Source: Clostridium massiliamazoniense (GTDB lineage Bacteria; Bacillota; Clostridia; Clostridiales; Clostridiaceae). Taken from it: a stretch of 64,000 nt of DNA. Under the pieces are notes generated by a model. That model saw only the letters and a list, made by a program, of their open reading frames with translations, was not told the DNA's origin and made no database searches. The position numbers were made by a program, and so were the translations under genes. The stretch covers positions 1,697,501 through 1,761,500 of the forward strand of contig NZ_LN879468.1 of the NCBI RefSeq assembly GCF_001403635.1. Reading direction: 5' to 3'. Positions 1-8,249 of this stretch are shown one piece after another. Position 1 is the first letter of the stretch; every line of letters starts with the position of its first letter.

Positions 1-1
1 C

Positions 2-217
2 GACTTATTAGCTCTTAAGAACACTCTAATTTTTAAGAATAATAATAGTTATAATGAATTATTTAAAATTAATTTAGAGCAAGAAAATATATCACCAACT
101 AACCTTAATCTAGGTTCCCCTAATGAATACTTCTTAGGAGATGAAAAAATATTCTTTATATATCCTAATAAAACACAAAGTTACTTAATGAAGGATACTA
201 ATGATATTATAAAATAA
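2..217 (+). CDS. C-terminal fragment of an unidentified protein (5' end outside window)
   Basis: An open frame enters from the left edge and stops with TAA at 215-217, giving 71 residues. It contains the stretches LGSPNEYFLGDEKIFFIYPN and SYLMKDTNDIIK. A short beta-rich end with a 'FFIYPN'-like strand resembles the tail of DUF3298/RsiV-type domains of secreted Gram-positive proteins, but this is only an impression and I do not assign a function. It converges on murD and shares a bidirectional terminator with it. Codon use matches the rest of the window, so I take it as a real gene end rather than chance. Confidence 0.6.
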   Translation, partial: DLLALKNTLIFKNNNSYNELFKINLEQENISPTNLNLGSPNEYFLGDEKIFFIYPNKTQSYLMKDTNDIIK

Positions 218-232
218 AAAATACATATAAAT

Positions 233-272
233 AGGCTATTTCAAAAGTTAAATCTCACTTTTGAAATAGCCT
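233..272. terminator. Bidirectional intrinsic terminator between convergent genes
   Basis: A perfect 16-bp inverted repeat (233-248 with 257-272, 8-nt loop) lies between the convergent gene end at 217 and the murD stop at 282. The stem is AT-rich at its base, so either strand can provide a U-rich tail. Confidence 0.8.
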
Positions 273-281
273 TATTACATA

Positions 282-1661
282 CTAATTTAGTTTATTTACT
301 AAATCCTTGAATACCTGTCCCCTTATAGCAAAGTTCTTAAACATATCAAAACTTGCACATGCTGGAGATAAAGTCACTTTATCTCCTTCTTTTGATATTT
401 CTTTTGCCTTCTCTACAGCTTCTTCTAAACTATTAACTACGTAAGTAGGTATTTTTATATTTTTATCCTCTTCAACTTTTTTGAAAGCCTCTTCTATTTT
501 ATTCTTTGTTAATCCAAATAAAATTAATGCTTTTATATATTTATATCCTTCTTCTGCTAAAGGTGCAAAAGGAATCTTTTTATCGTATCCACCTGCTAAT
601 AATATTACTGGTTCATCAAAAGCTCTTAATCCAGCTACTGTTCTAGTTGGACTTGAAGCTATTGAATCATTATAATATTTGACACCATGTAATTCTCTAA
701 CAAATTCACATCTATGTTCTACTCCACCAAAGCTTTCAGCAACACTTTTCATTGTTTCTATTTTAACGTCACTTTCAACAGCTAAAAATGCAGCAAGGAA
801 ATTCTCTACATTATGCATACCTTTTATGATAATATCATCTTTTTTACAAACTTCTTTTCCATGAACATATAAACTTCCATTATCATAGTAAGCGTCTTCA
901 TTGTTTACTTTTTTAGAACTAAATCTTTCAACTTTTCCTTTAGCTTCTTTATCTAATGCTTTTGTTATATCATTTTCATCGTTTATTATTAAAAGACCAT
1001 TTTCATCTTGATATTTAAATATATTTTTCTTTGCTTCTACATACTCTTCCATATCTTTATGCATATCTAAATGATTTGGAGTTATATTAGTCACAACTGC
1101 AACCTCAACAGGTAAGTCCATAGTCATTAATTGAAAACTTGATAGTTCTAATACAACCTTATGATCATCCTTTATTTCTTCAATATTTGCAAATAAAGGT
1201 GTTCCTATATTTCCTCCAACCCAAGTATTATATCCTTCTGCTTTTAATAATTCTGATATTATTGTTGTTGTTGTCGTTTTTCCATCACTACCTGTTACAG
1301 CAAAAACTTTTCCCTTACAATATCTAACAAACTCCTCCATCTCTGAAGTTATATAAGCTCCTTCTTTTGCAACTCTTTGAAGTGCTTCACAATCAATTCT
1401 CATTGATGGTGTTTTAAATACTACTTCAAAATTAGTTAAAGCCTCTAAATAATTTTCTCCAAGTTCTAATTTAACATTTTTCTTTTTGAACTCTTCTGCA
1501 ACTTCTCCTAATTCATTTTCACTTTTCATATCGAAAGCTGTTACATTAGCTTTTAGTTCTACTAAAAAATTTATTAGAGGAATGTTACTAACACCTATAC
1601 CTACTACTGCTACTTTTTTCCCTTTTATAAACTCTTTAAATTCATCAAAATTTTTTTTCAT
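282..1661 (-). CDS. murD: UDP-N-acetylmuramoyl-L-alanine--D-glutamate ligase
   Basis: This cytoplasmic enzyme adds D-glutamate to UDP-MurNAc-L-Ala using ATP, the second amino-acid step of peptidoglycan precursor synthesis. The 459-residue product has the Mur-ligase layout. It starts with a Rossmann-like UDP-binding N-terminus ([10 protein letters not shown], near residues 17-26). The ATP-binding loop TGSDGKTTT is near 123-131. The central domain carries LELSSFQL and NITPNHLD, and the C-terminal domain carries [18 protein letters not shown] and LLAGGYDKK. Length is normal for MurD. The ATG at 1661 follows a strong GGAGG. The gene stands alone rather than in a dcw cluster, common in clostridia; murC is also separate in this window at 46 kb. 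Confidence 0.95.
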   Translation of the reverse strand: MKKNFDEFKEFIKGKKVAVVGIGVSNIPLINFLVELKANVTAFDMKSENELGEVAEEFKKKNVKLELGENYLEALTNFEVVFKTPSMRIDCEALQRVAKEGAYITSEMEEFVRYCKGKVFAVTGSDGKTTTTTIISELLKAEGYNTWVGGNIGTPLFANIEEIKDDHKVVLELSSFQLMTMDLPVEVAVVTNITPNHLDMHKDMEEYVEAKKNIFKYQDENGLLIINDENDITKALDKEAKGKVERFSSKKVNNEDAYYDNGSLYVHGKEVCKKDDIIIKGMHNVENFLAAFLAVESDVKIETMKSVAESFGGVEHRCEFVRELHGVKYYNDSIASSPTRTVAGLRAFDEPVILLAGGYDKKIPFAPLAEEGYKYIKALILFGLTKNKIEEAFKKVEEDKNIKIPTYVVNSLEEAVEKAKEISKEGDKVTLSPACASFDMFKNFAIRGQVFKDLVNKLN

Positions 1662-2137
1662 TTTATAATATCCTCCAAAAGTTTAAAAATCTTATCTATT
1701 ATTAAAATTTTATTACCTCAATTTATCTGATAGTATACTTCAAATCACTCCTATTTTATTGTTCAAATTGGCATTATATCTAATAAAATATTCTATTAAT
1801 AAATACTAACCACCTTTTCATTAATTATAACACCTTATAGAAATTAAATATACAAAAGTCCTATATGATACTAATATTACCTTGTATTTATTCCAATAAT
1901 TTATATATAATTAGTTATATTTAATTTATAGCTAATCAATTCAATATTTTAATTATTCTAAAGGTGAAAAAAAATTGACAAGCCTATAAATTAATTAGAC
2001 TAAAGTTCAAATATTTTTGAATTAAGTCTTTTTATCTTCTTATTATATATTTTCACATTAGGAAGGGAGGTACTATTTCTCTAAATATGTTATTACCTAT
2101 TAAAATAATTTTATATTTAGGAAATAGTGATATATCT
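1662..2137. other. Intergenic region between divergent murD and hydE, with a leader hairpin
   Basis: No gene is visible. A TTGACA at 1975-1980 is a possible -35 for hydE, but the matching -10 (around 1998, GACTAA) is poor. An imperfect hairpin at about 1997-2029 followed by a T-run (2029-2033) looks like an intrinsic terminator reading toward hydE. A strong Shine-Dalgarno-like GGGAGG at about 2063-2068 lies about 70 nt before the preferred hydE start, too far to serve it directly. The murD Shine-Dalgarno is at about 1670. Confidence 0.4.
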
Positions 2138-3205
2138 ATGAATAAACTTATCGAAAAGTTAAAAAAAGAACACCTTCTCACTCGAGAAGAATTAATCGAA
2201 CTATTAAAAGATGATTCTATAAATGAGGAACTTTATAAAGCTGCTGATGAAGTAAGAGATAAAACTCTAGGAAATGAAGTTCATTTAAGAGGGCTTATAG
2301 AATTTACTAATATCTGCAAAAGAAATTGTATGTATTGTGGACTTAGAAGAGATAATAAAATAATTAAAAGATATAGACTTACAGAAGAAGAAATCTTAGA
2401 TTTTGCTGAGAAAGCTGTTAGTTATGGTTACAGAACCTTAGTTTTACAAGGTGGAGAAGATCCTTACTTTACAGTGGAAAGATTAGTCCCATTAATAAAA
2501 AAAATTAAAGCTTTAGGAGTTGCTATAACACTTAGTATAGGTGAAAGAAGTCTTGAAGAATATAAAGCATTTAAAGAAGCAGGTGCTGATAGATTCTTAC
2601 TTAGAATAGAAACTACCGATAAGGAACTTTATGAAAAATTAGATCCAGGAATGAGTCATGAAAACAGAAAGCAATGCTTAAGAGACCTTAGAACTGCTGG
2701 TTATGAGGTAGGAAGTGGTGCTCTTGTTGGGCTACCAGGTCAAACTATTGAATCCCTTGCTGATGACTTATTATATTTTAAGGAATTAGATGCTGATATG
2801 CTTGGTATAGGGCCTTTTATACCAAATGAAGAAACTCCTTTAAAAGATTGTAAAACTGGAGATTTTCATCTTGCTTTAAAAATGATGGCCTTAATAAGAC
2901 TACTATTACCTGATATAAATATTCCTGCTACTACTGCAATGGAAACCCTAGATAAAAACGGAAGAACAATCGCTCTTCAATGTGGAGCTAATGTTGTTAT
3001 GCCTAATGTTACTGAAGGTGAGTATAGAGCCTTATATAAATTATACCCAGGAAAAATATGCATAGGTGATACTCCTGCTCATTGTAGAGGATGTGTTACA
3101 GGAAAAATTAGAGCAATCAATAGAGTTGTATCAGATGGTTATGGATTTAGAGACAACGGTTCTGGTCCTAAAAAAAGAGATGAAAATGGAAAAAGAGTAG
3201 AATAA
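2138..3205 (+). CDS. hydE: [FeFe]-hydrogenase maturation radical SAM enzyme HydE
   Basis: HydE is a radical-SAM enzyme that helps build the diiron subcluster of [FeFe]-hydrogenase together with HydF and HydG, which are not in this window. The radical-SAM CX3CX2C motif (CKRNCMYC) falls at cysteines 60, 64 and 67 from this start. The C-terminal KICIGDTPAHCRGC has the same C-x7-C-x2-C spacing as the accessory cluster site I recall from Thermotoga HydE. The TIM-barrel segments VLQGGEDPY, GALVGLPGQ and IGPFIPNEETPL are all present. I chose MNKLIEKLKK because family members begin here. The frame stays open to an ATG at 2087, which would add 17 residues, and neither start has an ideally spaced Shine-Dalgarno. 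The product is about 355 residues, the usual size. Confidence 0.93.
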   Translation: MNKLIEKLKKEHLLTREELIELLKDDSINEELYKAADEVRDKTLGNEVHLRGLIEFTNICKRNCMYCGLRRDNKIIKRYRLTEEEILDFAEKAVSYGYRTLVLQGGEDPYFTVERLVPLIKKIKALGVAITLSIGERSLEEYKAFKEAGADRFLLRIETTDKELYEKLDPGMSHENRKQCLRDLRTAGYEVGSGALVGLPGQTIESLADDLLYFKELDADMLGIGPFIPNEETPLKDCKTGDFHLALKMMALIRLLLPDINIPATTAMETLDKNGRTIALQCGANVVMPNVTEGEYRALYKLYPGKICIGDTPAHCRGCVTGKIRAINRVVSDGYGFRDNGSGPKKRDENGKRVE

Positions 3206-3225
3206 AAAATTAAAATTTCATAAAA

Positions 3226-3259
3226 AAGAGGATGTATCAAATTACAGATACATCCTCTT
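3226..3259. terminator. Terminator hairpin between convergent hydE and nadE
   Basis: A perfect 13-bp stem (3226-3238 with 3247-3259, 8-nt loop) lies 21 nt after the hydE stop. It has A-rich flanks on the left and a T/C-rich tail on the right. It can end hydE, and readthrough from the NAD operon on the other strand. Confidence 0.8.
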
Positions 3260-3322
3260 CTGCCTTTTATATAGCTATATAGCTTCATCATTTGTGACCA
3301 CTCACCTACGTAAAGAAGCTCT
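3226..3322 (-). repeat. Family-I dispersed repeat, copy A (half element plus terminator hairpin)
   Basis: Read on the minus strand it contains TTTACGTAGGTGAGTGGTCA, then TATATAGCTA, then a GAGGATGTATC hairpin. The same order of blocks occurs at about 8060-8220 and 32430-32604. The left arm of the full-length copy (at 32.4 kb) is missing here. The hairpin end faces the hydE stop. Confidence 0.8.
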
Positions 3323-3347
3323 TTATCACTTTAATAAACTATCTTCT

Positions 3348-4133
3348 TTATTTTAAATTCCAAATAGGAGGCATTTCTGATTTGTGTTTATTTAATTCTT
3401 CTTTTCTTTTAATCTTCTCAAAAGCTTCCTTTGATATGTTTTTTCCACCTGTTAATATATAGTCATCTATTTCTCTATAAGTTACACCCATTTCGTCCTC
3501 ATCTGTTTGACCAGCCCAAAGTCCTGCTGATGGAGCTTTTTCTATTATTGATGTTGGAACTCCTAAGTATCTAGCTAATGTCCTTACCTCGGTTTTAGTA
3601 AGCATTCCTATTGGGTTGAAGTCATGGCCACTATCTCCCCACTTTGTTGAATATCCCACAGTTCTTTCAGATAAGTTTCCTGTTCCTACAACCATATACC
3701 CTAAACTTTGCCCTAAAGCATAAAGTGTTGTCATTCTTACTCTTGGTCTAATATTACTAAGTGCTAAACTACCTAGTTCTATTTCTACCCCTTTTAAAGT
3801 TTTGCATGATTTTTTTAGGGAATCTTCTAGAGCGTCTACAGTTGTTGTTATATCAACTGTTGTATAATCTAAATCAAATTTCTCTATTAATTCTAAAGCG
3901 TCCTTACTATCTTTAGTTCTCTCCATACTATCTCCATATGGCATCATTACTAATAAAGTTTCAACTCCTGCTTTAGCACAAAGTGCTGCTACTAAGGAAC
4001 AATCTATTCCACCACTCATTCCAAAAATAACACCCTTTGCATTAGCTTCTTTTACTTTCTCTTCTATAAATTTTGAGATTTTAATAGCATATTCTTCTGC
4101 ATTTTCTTCTGTAATGAAAAAATTTTTATTCAT
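3348..4133 (-). CDS. nadE: NH3-dependent NAD synthetase
   Basis: It amidates nicotinate adenine dinucleotide to NAD with ATP and ammonia, the last step of the pathway encoded by this operon. The 261-residue protein is one N-type ATP-pyrophosphatase domain and lacks the glutaminase domain of longer NadE forms, so free ammonia is the expected donor. The PP-loop is SGGIDC (residues 40-45); most relatives have Ser where this has Cys. VVGTGNLSERTVGYSTKWGD and LAVPT-like KAPSAGLW are typical of the family. An in-frame ATG at 4148 is rejected because the GGAGGG Shine-Dalgarno lies inside its first codons. The ATG at 4133 sits 7 nt beyond that site and overlaps the end of nadD by 8 nt, pointing to translational coupling. 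Confidence 0.95.
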   Translation of the reverse strand: MNKNFFITEENAEEYAIKISKFIEEKVKEANAKGVIFGMSGGIDCSLVAALCAKAGVETLLVMMPYGDSMERTKDSKDALELIEKFDLDYTTVDITTTVDALEDSLKKSCKTLKGVEIELGSLALSNIRPRVRMTTLYALGQSLGYMVVGTGNLSERTVGYSTKWGDSGHDFNPIGMLTKTEVRTLARYLGVPTSIIEKAPSAGLWAGQTDEDEMGVTYREIDDYILTGGKNISKEAFEKIKRKEELNKHKSEMPPIWNLK

Positions 4134-4758
4134 GTTTTGTCCCTCCATATAAATTATTAATATTTATATATTCTAACACTTCTTTATTAACATAATCTTT
4201 TATTAAAGATATATTGTTTATATTTTCTCTTATAAATGTAGAATTTACTGCTTCATAAGAAGTTTTTTTAAGAATTATAAATTTATTTGTGTATTTTTTT
4301 AGAAACTTAAATCTTTCTAATATTTCTTCTACACTTTGATTTTTTCTTTCTATTACTATAAAATAAAACTCTTCTAATAATTCTATAGGTTTTTCCCAAT
4401 TTTCAAAATCTATTAGATTATCAGTTCCCATAACAAAAGCTACATCTTTATCCTTATATCTATTTTTTATAGCTCTTAAACTATCAATTGTATATAAAAG
4501 ATTTTTAGATTTCACTTCAAGATCACTTACTTCTACTGAAGTTACTCCAGATTTTTTAATTTCATTAACCATTATTTCAAGCATATTTAGTCTATGGAAA
4601 GAACTTATGAGTTCAGGTTTTTCATATTTATCCCCAACTGGTAAATATATAAATTTATCCACATTATTTAAAGATAAAATATCCTTTGATATTTTTTCAT
4701 GTGCTATAGTTGGAGGGTTAAAGCTCCCTCCATATACTGCAATTATTTTTTTATTCAT
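4126..4758 (-). CDS. nadD: Nicotinate-nucleotide adenylyltransferase
   Basis: It transfers AMP from ATP to nicotinate mononucleotide, giving NaAD for NadE. The 210-residue protein is a compact nucleotidyltransferase alpha/beta-phosphodiesterase fold. The N-terminal GGSFNPPTIAH (residues 10-20) carries the TxxH version of the (H/T)xGH motif, and VNSTFIRENI near the C-terminus is the ISSTxIR-like motif. FVMGTDNLIDFENW in the middle is typical of NadD. The ATG lies inside the last codons of pncB (8-nt overlap), with the Shine-Dalgarno AAGGAT in the pncB coding sequence. Its position between pncB and nadE is the biochemical order of the pathway. Confidence 0.95.
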   Translation of the reverse strand: MNKKIIAVYGGSFNPPTIAHEKISKDILSLNNVDKFIYLPVGDKYEKPELISSFHRLNMLEIMVNEIKKSGVTSVEVSDLEVKSKNLLYTIDSLRAIKNRYKDKDVAFVMGTDNLIDFENWEKPIELLEEFYFIVIERKNQSVEEILERFKFLKKYTNKFIILKKTSYEAVNSTFIRENINNISLIKDYVNKEVLEYININNLYGGTKHE

Positions 4759-6214
4759 TATCCTTATACCTTGATATTAAGTTATCCTTAGTTAACCATA
4801 AACTCTTTGATAAATCTACATAATAAGTGTGTGGATTTTCAAATCTAGTAACTTCTTCCCATAGTTTTTCAATTTCCGCTTTACTATATTCTCTTATTTC
4901 CTCTAAAGAAGGTTTTTCATAAACTAATTTACCATTTTCAAAAATAGTTTTTTGTAGTTCAACTGCATAAAAGTTTTGAACGGTTTTCTTCTTCCAAGTA
5001 TGAACTGGATCAAATATTTTGTATGGTTTTGTGTCATCTATTACTTCATCACTCATAGTTATTACATCTGCTATTGCTTTATCTGTTTCTTTATCAAAAA
5101 GTCTATATAACTTTTTAAATCCTGGATTTGAAACTTTTTCAGGATTCTCTGATAATTTTATCCTTGGTATTATAATACCATCTTCTTCTACTGCTACTAA
5201 TTTATATACTCCACCAAATACTGGTTCAGCCTTTGATGTTATTAATCTTTCTCCCACTCCAAAAGCATCTATTTTTGCTTTTTGTCTTATTAAACTTCCT
5301 ATGGTATATTCATCTAAAGAATTTGATGCAATGATTTGACAATCTGTAAGACCAGCTTCATCTAAAAGTTTTCTAGATTTTCTTGATAAATATGCCATAT
5401 CTCCACTATCTAATCTTATTCCCTTAAGTCTTTTTCCCATAGGTTCTAAAATTTCTTTTGCCACTCTTATGGCATTTGGTACACCACTATTCATTACTGA
5501 ATAAGTATCTACTAATAATACACATCCATCAGGGTAATTTTCAGCATAAGTTTTAAAGGCTTCAAATTCATCATCAAATAATTGGACCCAACTATGAGCC
5601 ATAGTTCCTGAAACAGGCATACCAAACTTTTGACCAGCTATAGTTGTAGCTGTTCCTTGAACTCCTCCTATATATGCTGCTCTTGCACCATATACTGCTC
5701 CATCATAACCTTGTGCTCTCCTTGCACCAAACTCAAGAACTGTTTTTCCCTCTGCAGCTCTTACAATTCTATTTGCTTTAGTTGCTATAAGACTTTGATG
5801 ATTTATTGTTAATAATATCATTGTTTCTATTAATTGAGCTTCTATTATAGGTGCTTTAACAGTTAATATAGGTTCACCTGGAAATATTGGAGTTCCTTCA
5901 GGTACAGCATATATTGAACCTGAGAATTTAAAGTCTCTTAAATAACTTAAAAATTCTTCTTTAAATATATTTAAACTTCTTAAATATGATATATCTTCGT
6001 CATCAAAACTTAAGCTTTCTATATATTCTATAATTTGTTCAACACCAGACATTATTACAAAGCCACCATTCTCAGGCACTTTTCTAAAAAACATATCAAA
6101 ATAAACTATTTTATTTTTTAATCCCTCATTTAAATAGGCATTACTCATTGTTAATTCATAAAAATCCATAAGCATTCCTAAAGTTCTTTTTTCTTTTACA
6201 TTAATACTTTTCAA
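4751..6214 (-). CDS. pncB: Nicotinate phosphoribosyltransferase
   Basis: It joins nicotinate and PRPP to give nicotinate mononucleotide, the entry step of Preiss-Handler NAD salvage. The 487-residue length fits the long Gram-positive type. MLMDFYELTMSNAYL at the N-terminus, EFGARRAQGYDGAVYGARAA in the middle, GTMAHSWVQ with the catalytic-type His, and GIRLDSGDMAYLSR are family signatures. The start codon is TTG at 6214, placed 8 nt after AGGAGGG; a stronger ATG is not available nearby. It follows the nicotinamidase gene with a gap of about 55 nt, so nicotinamide deamidation feeds straight into it. The PRPP comes from Prs, encoded at 41.7 kb. Confidence 0.95.
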   Translation of the reverse strand: MKSINVKEKRTLGMLMDFYELTMSNAYLNEGLKNKIVYFDMFFRKVPENGGFVIMSGVEQIIEYIESLSFDDEDISYLRSLNIFKEEFLSYLRDFKFSGSIYAVPEGTPIFPGEPILTVKAPIIEAQLIETMILLTINHQSLIATKANRIVRAAEGKTVLEFGARRAQGYDGAVYGARAAYIGGVQGTATTIAGQKFGMPVSGTMAHSWVQLFDDEFEAFKTYAENYPDGCVLLVDTYSVMNSGVPNAIRVAKEILEPMGKRLKGIRLDSGDMAYLSRKSRKLLDEAGLTDCQIIASNSLDEYTIGSLIRQKAKIDAFGVGERLITSKAEPVFGGVYKLVAVEEDGIIIPRIKLSENPEKVSNPGFKKLYRLFDKETDKAIADVITMSDEVIDDTKPYKIFDPVHTWKKKTVQNFYAVELQKTIFENGKLVYEKPSLEEIREYSKAEIEKLWEEVTRFENPHTYYVDLSKSLWLTKDNLISRYKDNE

Positions 6215-6269
6215 AATATGTCCCTCCTAGAACCTTATTAAAATAAATTTTCTTAGATAAAATTTAACT

Positions 6270-6926
6270 TTATATTATTTCTTTAACTACTTCTATTCCA
6301 TTGTTTCTCATTTCATAAAAAGATATTAAATTATTAAATTCTCTATTATGAAATGGTGCATCATAGGTTTCAACCATATTCTTAGGAACTATAATTCTTT
6401 TATATTGATTAATTTCATTAAAATAAGTTTTAAGTGATATTGCTAAAGTTTTAACACAAATATCTGTACAAACTCCTACTATAATAAAATTTTTTATTTC
6501 TCCATTATTACTTATCCATTTTTGAAATTCAGCGCTATGGAATCCATTAATACTATTTTTTCTTATTGCTACTGAATTTTTATCTTGAAGAAAATCTGCT
6601 AATTCATCAATTATAGATGATTCGCTTGTTCCACAAATGCAATGTGCTGGATAAGAAGAAAATTCAACTGACTTTTCATCATGGCTATCTATAAAAAATA
6701 TCTTATTATAGTCTTTTACTTTAGTAAAAAATTTAATCATTGGATTTATTATTTCTTTAACTTTTTCATTTTGTAGGGGGCCCTCATTATAAAAGCCTTT
6801 AACCATATCAACAACTATTATTGCTGTATTATCTTTAGTGATTTCTTTCCTATTTTCTAAGGAGTTCATGTCTAGGGCTTCAATGTCTTTGAATTCATTA
6901 TTTATTTGCTCTAAAAATTTAATCAT
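6270..6926 (-). CDS. pncA: Nicotinamidase-type cysteine hydrolase
   Basis: It most likely deamidates nicotinamide to nicotinate. The protein belongs to the isochorismatase-like cysteine hydrolases. The Asp-Lys-Cys triad is visible as D40 (IIVVDMVKGF), K123 (IRKNSINGF) and C157 (GVCTDICVKT). DSH at residues 80-82 fits the metal-binding part of nicotinamidases. The operon places it between the NAD regulator and pncB, which favours nicotinamide over other amides; sequence alone would allow a broader isochorismatase-family label. The GTG three codons upstream overlaps the GAGGTG Shine-Dalgarno, so ATG at 6926 is used, giving 218 residues. The gap to nrtR is 18 nt. Confidence 0.85.
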   Translation of the reverse strand: MIKFLEQINNEFKDIEALDMNSLENRKEITKDNTAIIVVDMVKGFYNEGPLQNEKVKEIINPMIKFFTKVKDYNKIFFIDSHDEKSVEFSSYPAHCICGTSESSIIDELADFLQDKNSVAIRKNSINGFHSAEFQKWISNNGEIKNFIIVGVCTDICVKTLAISLKTYFNEINQYKRIIVPKNMVETYDAPFHNREFNNLISFYEMRNNGIEVVKEII

Positions 6927-6944
6927 AAAAATCACCTCAAAATT

Positions 6945-7868
6945 TTATATATTTAAAATCCCATCTATAATAGCTTCTTTTCTTAATCTAAATAACTTTG
7001 ATGGTCTATGAGCCCCTTCTCTTTTACTCTGATCAGTTTCTTCAACTAATGGATTTATCCATCTTCTGAAATTTGATTTTATAAGTTCTCTTCCTAAAAT
7101 CATTTCATAAACTTGTTGAAGTTCAGTAAGGGTAAAAAGCTCTGGTAACAAACTAAATGCTATAGTACTGTATTGAACTTTGTTCTGCATTCTTTCTAAA
7201 GCATAGTTTATTATTTTAACATGATCAAAAGCTATTTTTTCATTTTCATTATTTTCTTTTATTTCATAACTTTCTTCAACGTTAAAATCCCTTATTTTTT
7301 TATTTTCTGTAATTGTGTATTTTAACTCTATACCTTTTTCTTCATTTACAAAGGATAAAGTATAAATACTTTCTAATTTATCTGGCAGTAATTTCTTAGT
7401 ACTCACTAACTCTTTTTTAACAGTAAACCAACCTATATCTTCAGTTCTTTCACCTTTTATTTCTTTTAAGTTATTTCTATTTACTAAAGCCATATATGAA
7501 GCTGATATTACTCTCATTCTTGGGTCTCTATTTAGCTCTCCCCAAGTATATAATTGTTCAAAATAAACGTTCTCTATATTTGTTTCTTCCTTCAATTTTT
7601 TATATACACTTGCCTCAAGGCTTTCATTTATATCTATAAATCCACCAGGTATAGCCCAATATCCTTTAAAAGGATAATTCTTTCTTTTAATTAAAAGAAT
7701 CCTAAGTTCTTTTTCTAAATTTTTTCTTTTTCGATTATCTATTTGCTTCTCACCAACAGTAAATAAAACCATATCTACAGTTACTGAAGGTTTATCATAT
7801 ATACTTTCATCATAACTTTTTAAGAATTCCTCCTCAGGATTATTTTTAACTTCCGAATTAAAGGTCAA
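6945..7868 (-). CDS. nrtR: Nudix-related transcriptional regulator of NAD metabolism (NrtR-like)
   Basis: The 307-residue protein has an N-terminal Nudix domain (about 28-150) and a C-terminal winged-helix region (about 210-300; ALERMQNKVQYSTIAFSLLP, FRRWINPLVEET). This is the NrtR architecture, in which the Nudix domain senses an NAD-related metabolite, ADP-ribose in characterised members. The Nudix box (76-98) keeps G76, E82, E94 and E95, but the usual catalytic R-E pair is K90-K91 and the late Gly is Asn97. Hydrolysis is therefore probably lost, and a sensor role is likelier. It is the first gene of the NAD operon. TTG at 7868 follows GGAGGTG at 8-nt spacing. Autoregulation is inferred from the palindrome just upstream. 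Confidence 0.88.
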   Translation of the reverse strand: MTFNSEVKNNPEEEFLKSYDESIYDKPSVTVDMVLFTVGEKQIDNRKRKNLEKELRILLIKRKNYPFKGYWAIPGGFIDINESLEASVYKKLKEETNIENVYFEQLYTWGELNRDPRMRVISASYMALVNRNNLKEIKGERTEDIGWFTVKKELVSTKKLLPDKLESIYTLSFVNEEKGIELKYTITENKKIRDFNVEESYEIKENNENEKIAFDHVKIINYALERMQNKVQYSTIAFSLLPELFTLTELQQVYEMILGRELIKSNFRRWINPLVEETDQSKREGAHRPSKLFRLRKEAIIDGILNI

Positions 7869-7896
7869 TTTATCACCTCCACACTTATTAATAATT

Positions 7897-7921
7897 AGAT
7901 ATTATCAAAAAGATAATATCT
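7897..7921. promoter_or_regulatory. Putative NrtR operator (perfect inverted repeat)
   Basis: A perfect inverted repeat, AGATATTATC-N5-GATAATATCT, starts about 9 bp after the -10 box of the leftward promoter at 7930-7958. It covers the expected transcription start region, a typical repressor site. That it binds NrtR is inferred from position. Confidence 0.6.
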
Positions 7922-7929
7922 ATATGATT

Positions 7930-7958
7930 ATTATATTCTCGGCCTTCTATTTGGTCAA
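7930..7958 (-). promoter_or_regulatory. Sigma-A promoter of the nrtR-pncA-pncB-nadD-nadE operon
   Basis: On the minus strand, TTGACC (7958-7953) and TATAAT (7935-7930) are separated by exactly 17 bp, about 60 bp upstream of nrtR. Confidence 0.75.
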
Positions 7959-8059
7959 CATTTTCGTTGTAATTTTTTCTCATTTTTTAACATTCACCTT
8001 ATTAGTTGTAAGCTTTACTATTTTTAATTTTCTCTTTATCTCTAAAACTTAATTCATAA

Positions 8060-8220
8060 AAAAACTTCCACTATTTGAACAAAGTGAGTTTGGAAATTTT
8101 AGAAACTGTTGTAGAAAAAATATTAGAGTTTCTTTACGTAGGTGAGTGGTCACAAATGGTGAAGCTATATAGCTAGATAAAAGGAAAAGAGGATGTATCT
8201 GAATTTGATACATCCTCTTT
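8060..8220 (+). repeat. Family-I dispersed repeat, copy B
   Basis: It shares long blocks with the copy at 32.4-32.6 kb, including GAACAAAGTGAGTTTGGAAA, TTTACGTAGGTGAGTGGTCA and the GAGGATGTATC hairpin. The left terminal arm is absent. The hairpin end faces the 3' end of glyS. Confidence 0.85.
8186..8220. terminator. Terminator hairpin downstream of glyS
   Basis: A 14-bp perfect stem (8186-8199 with 8207-8220, 7-nt loop) starts 30 nt after the glyS stop on the minus strand. It is the end of repeat copy B and can also stop rightward transcription. Confidence 0.75.
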
Positions 8221-8249
8221 ACATCCTCTTATATTAATCATTTTAAATC

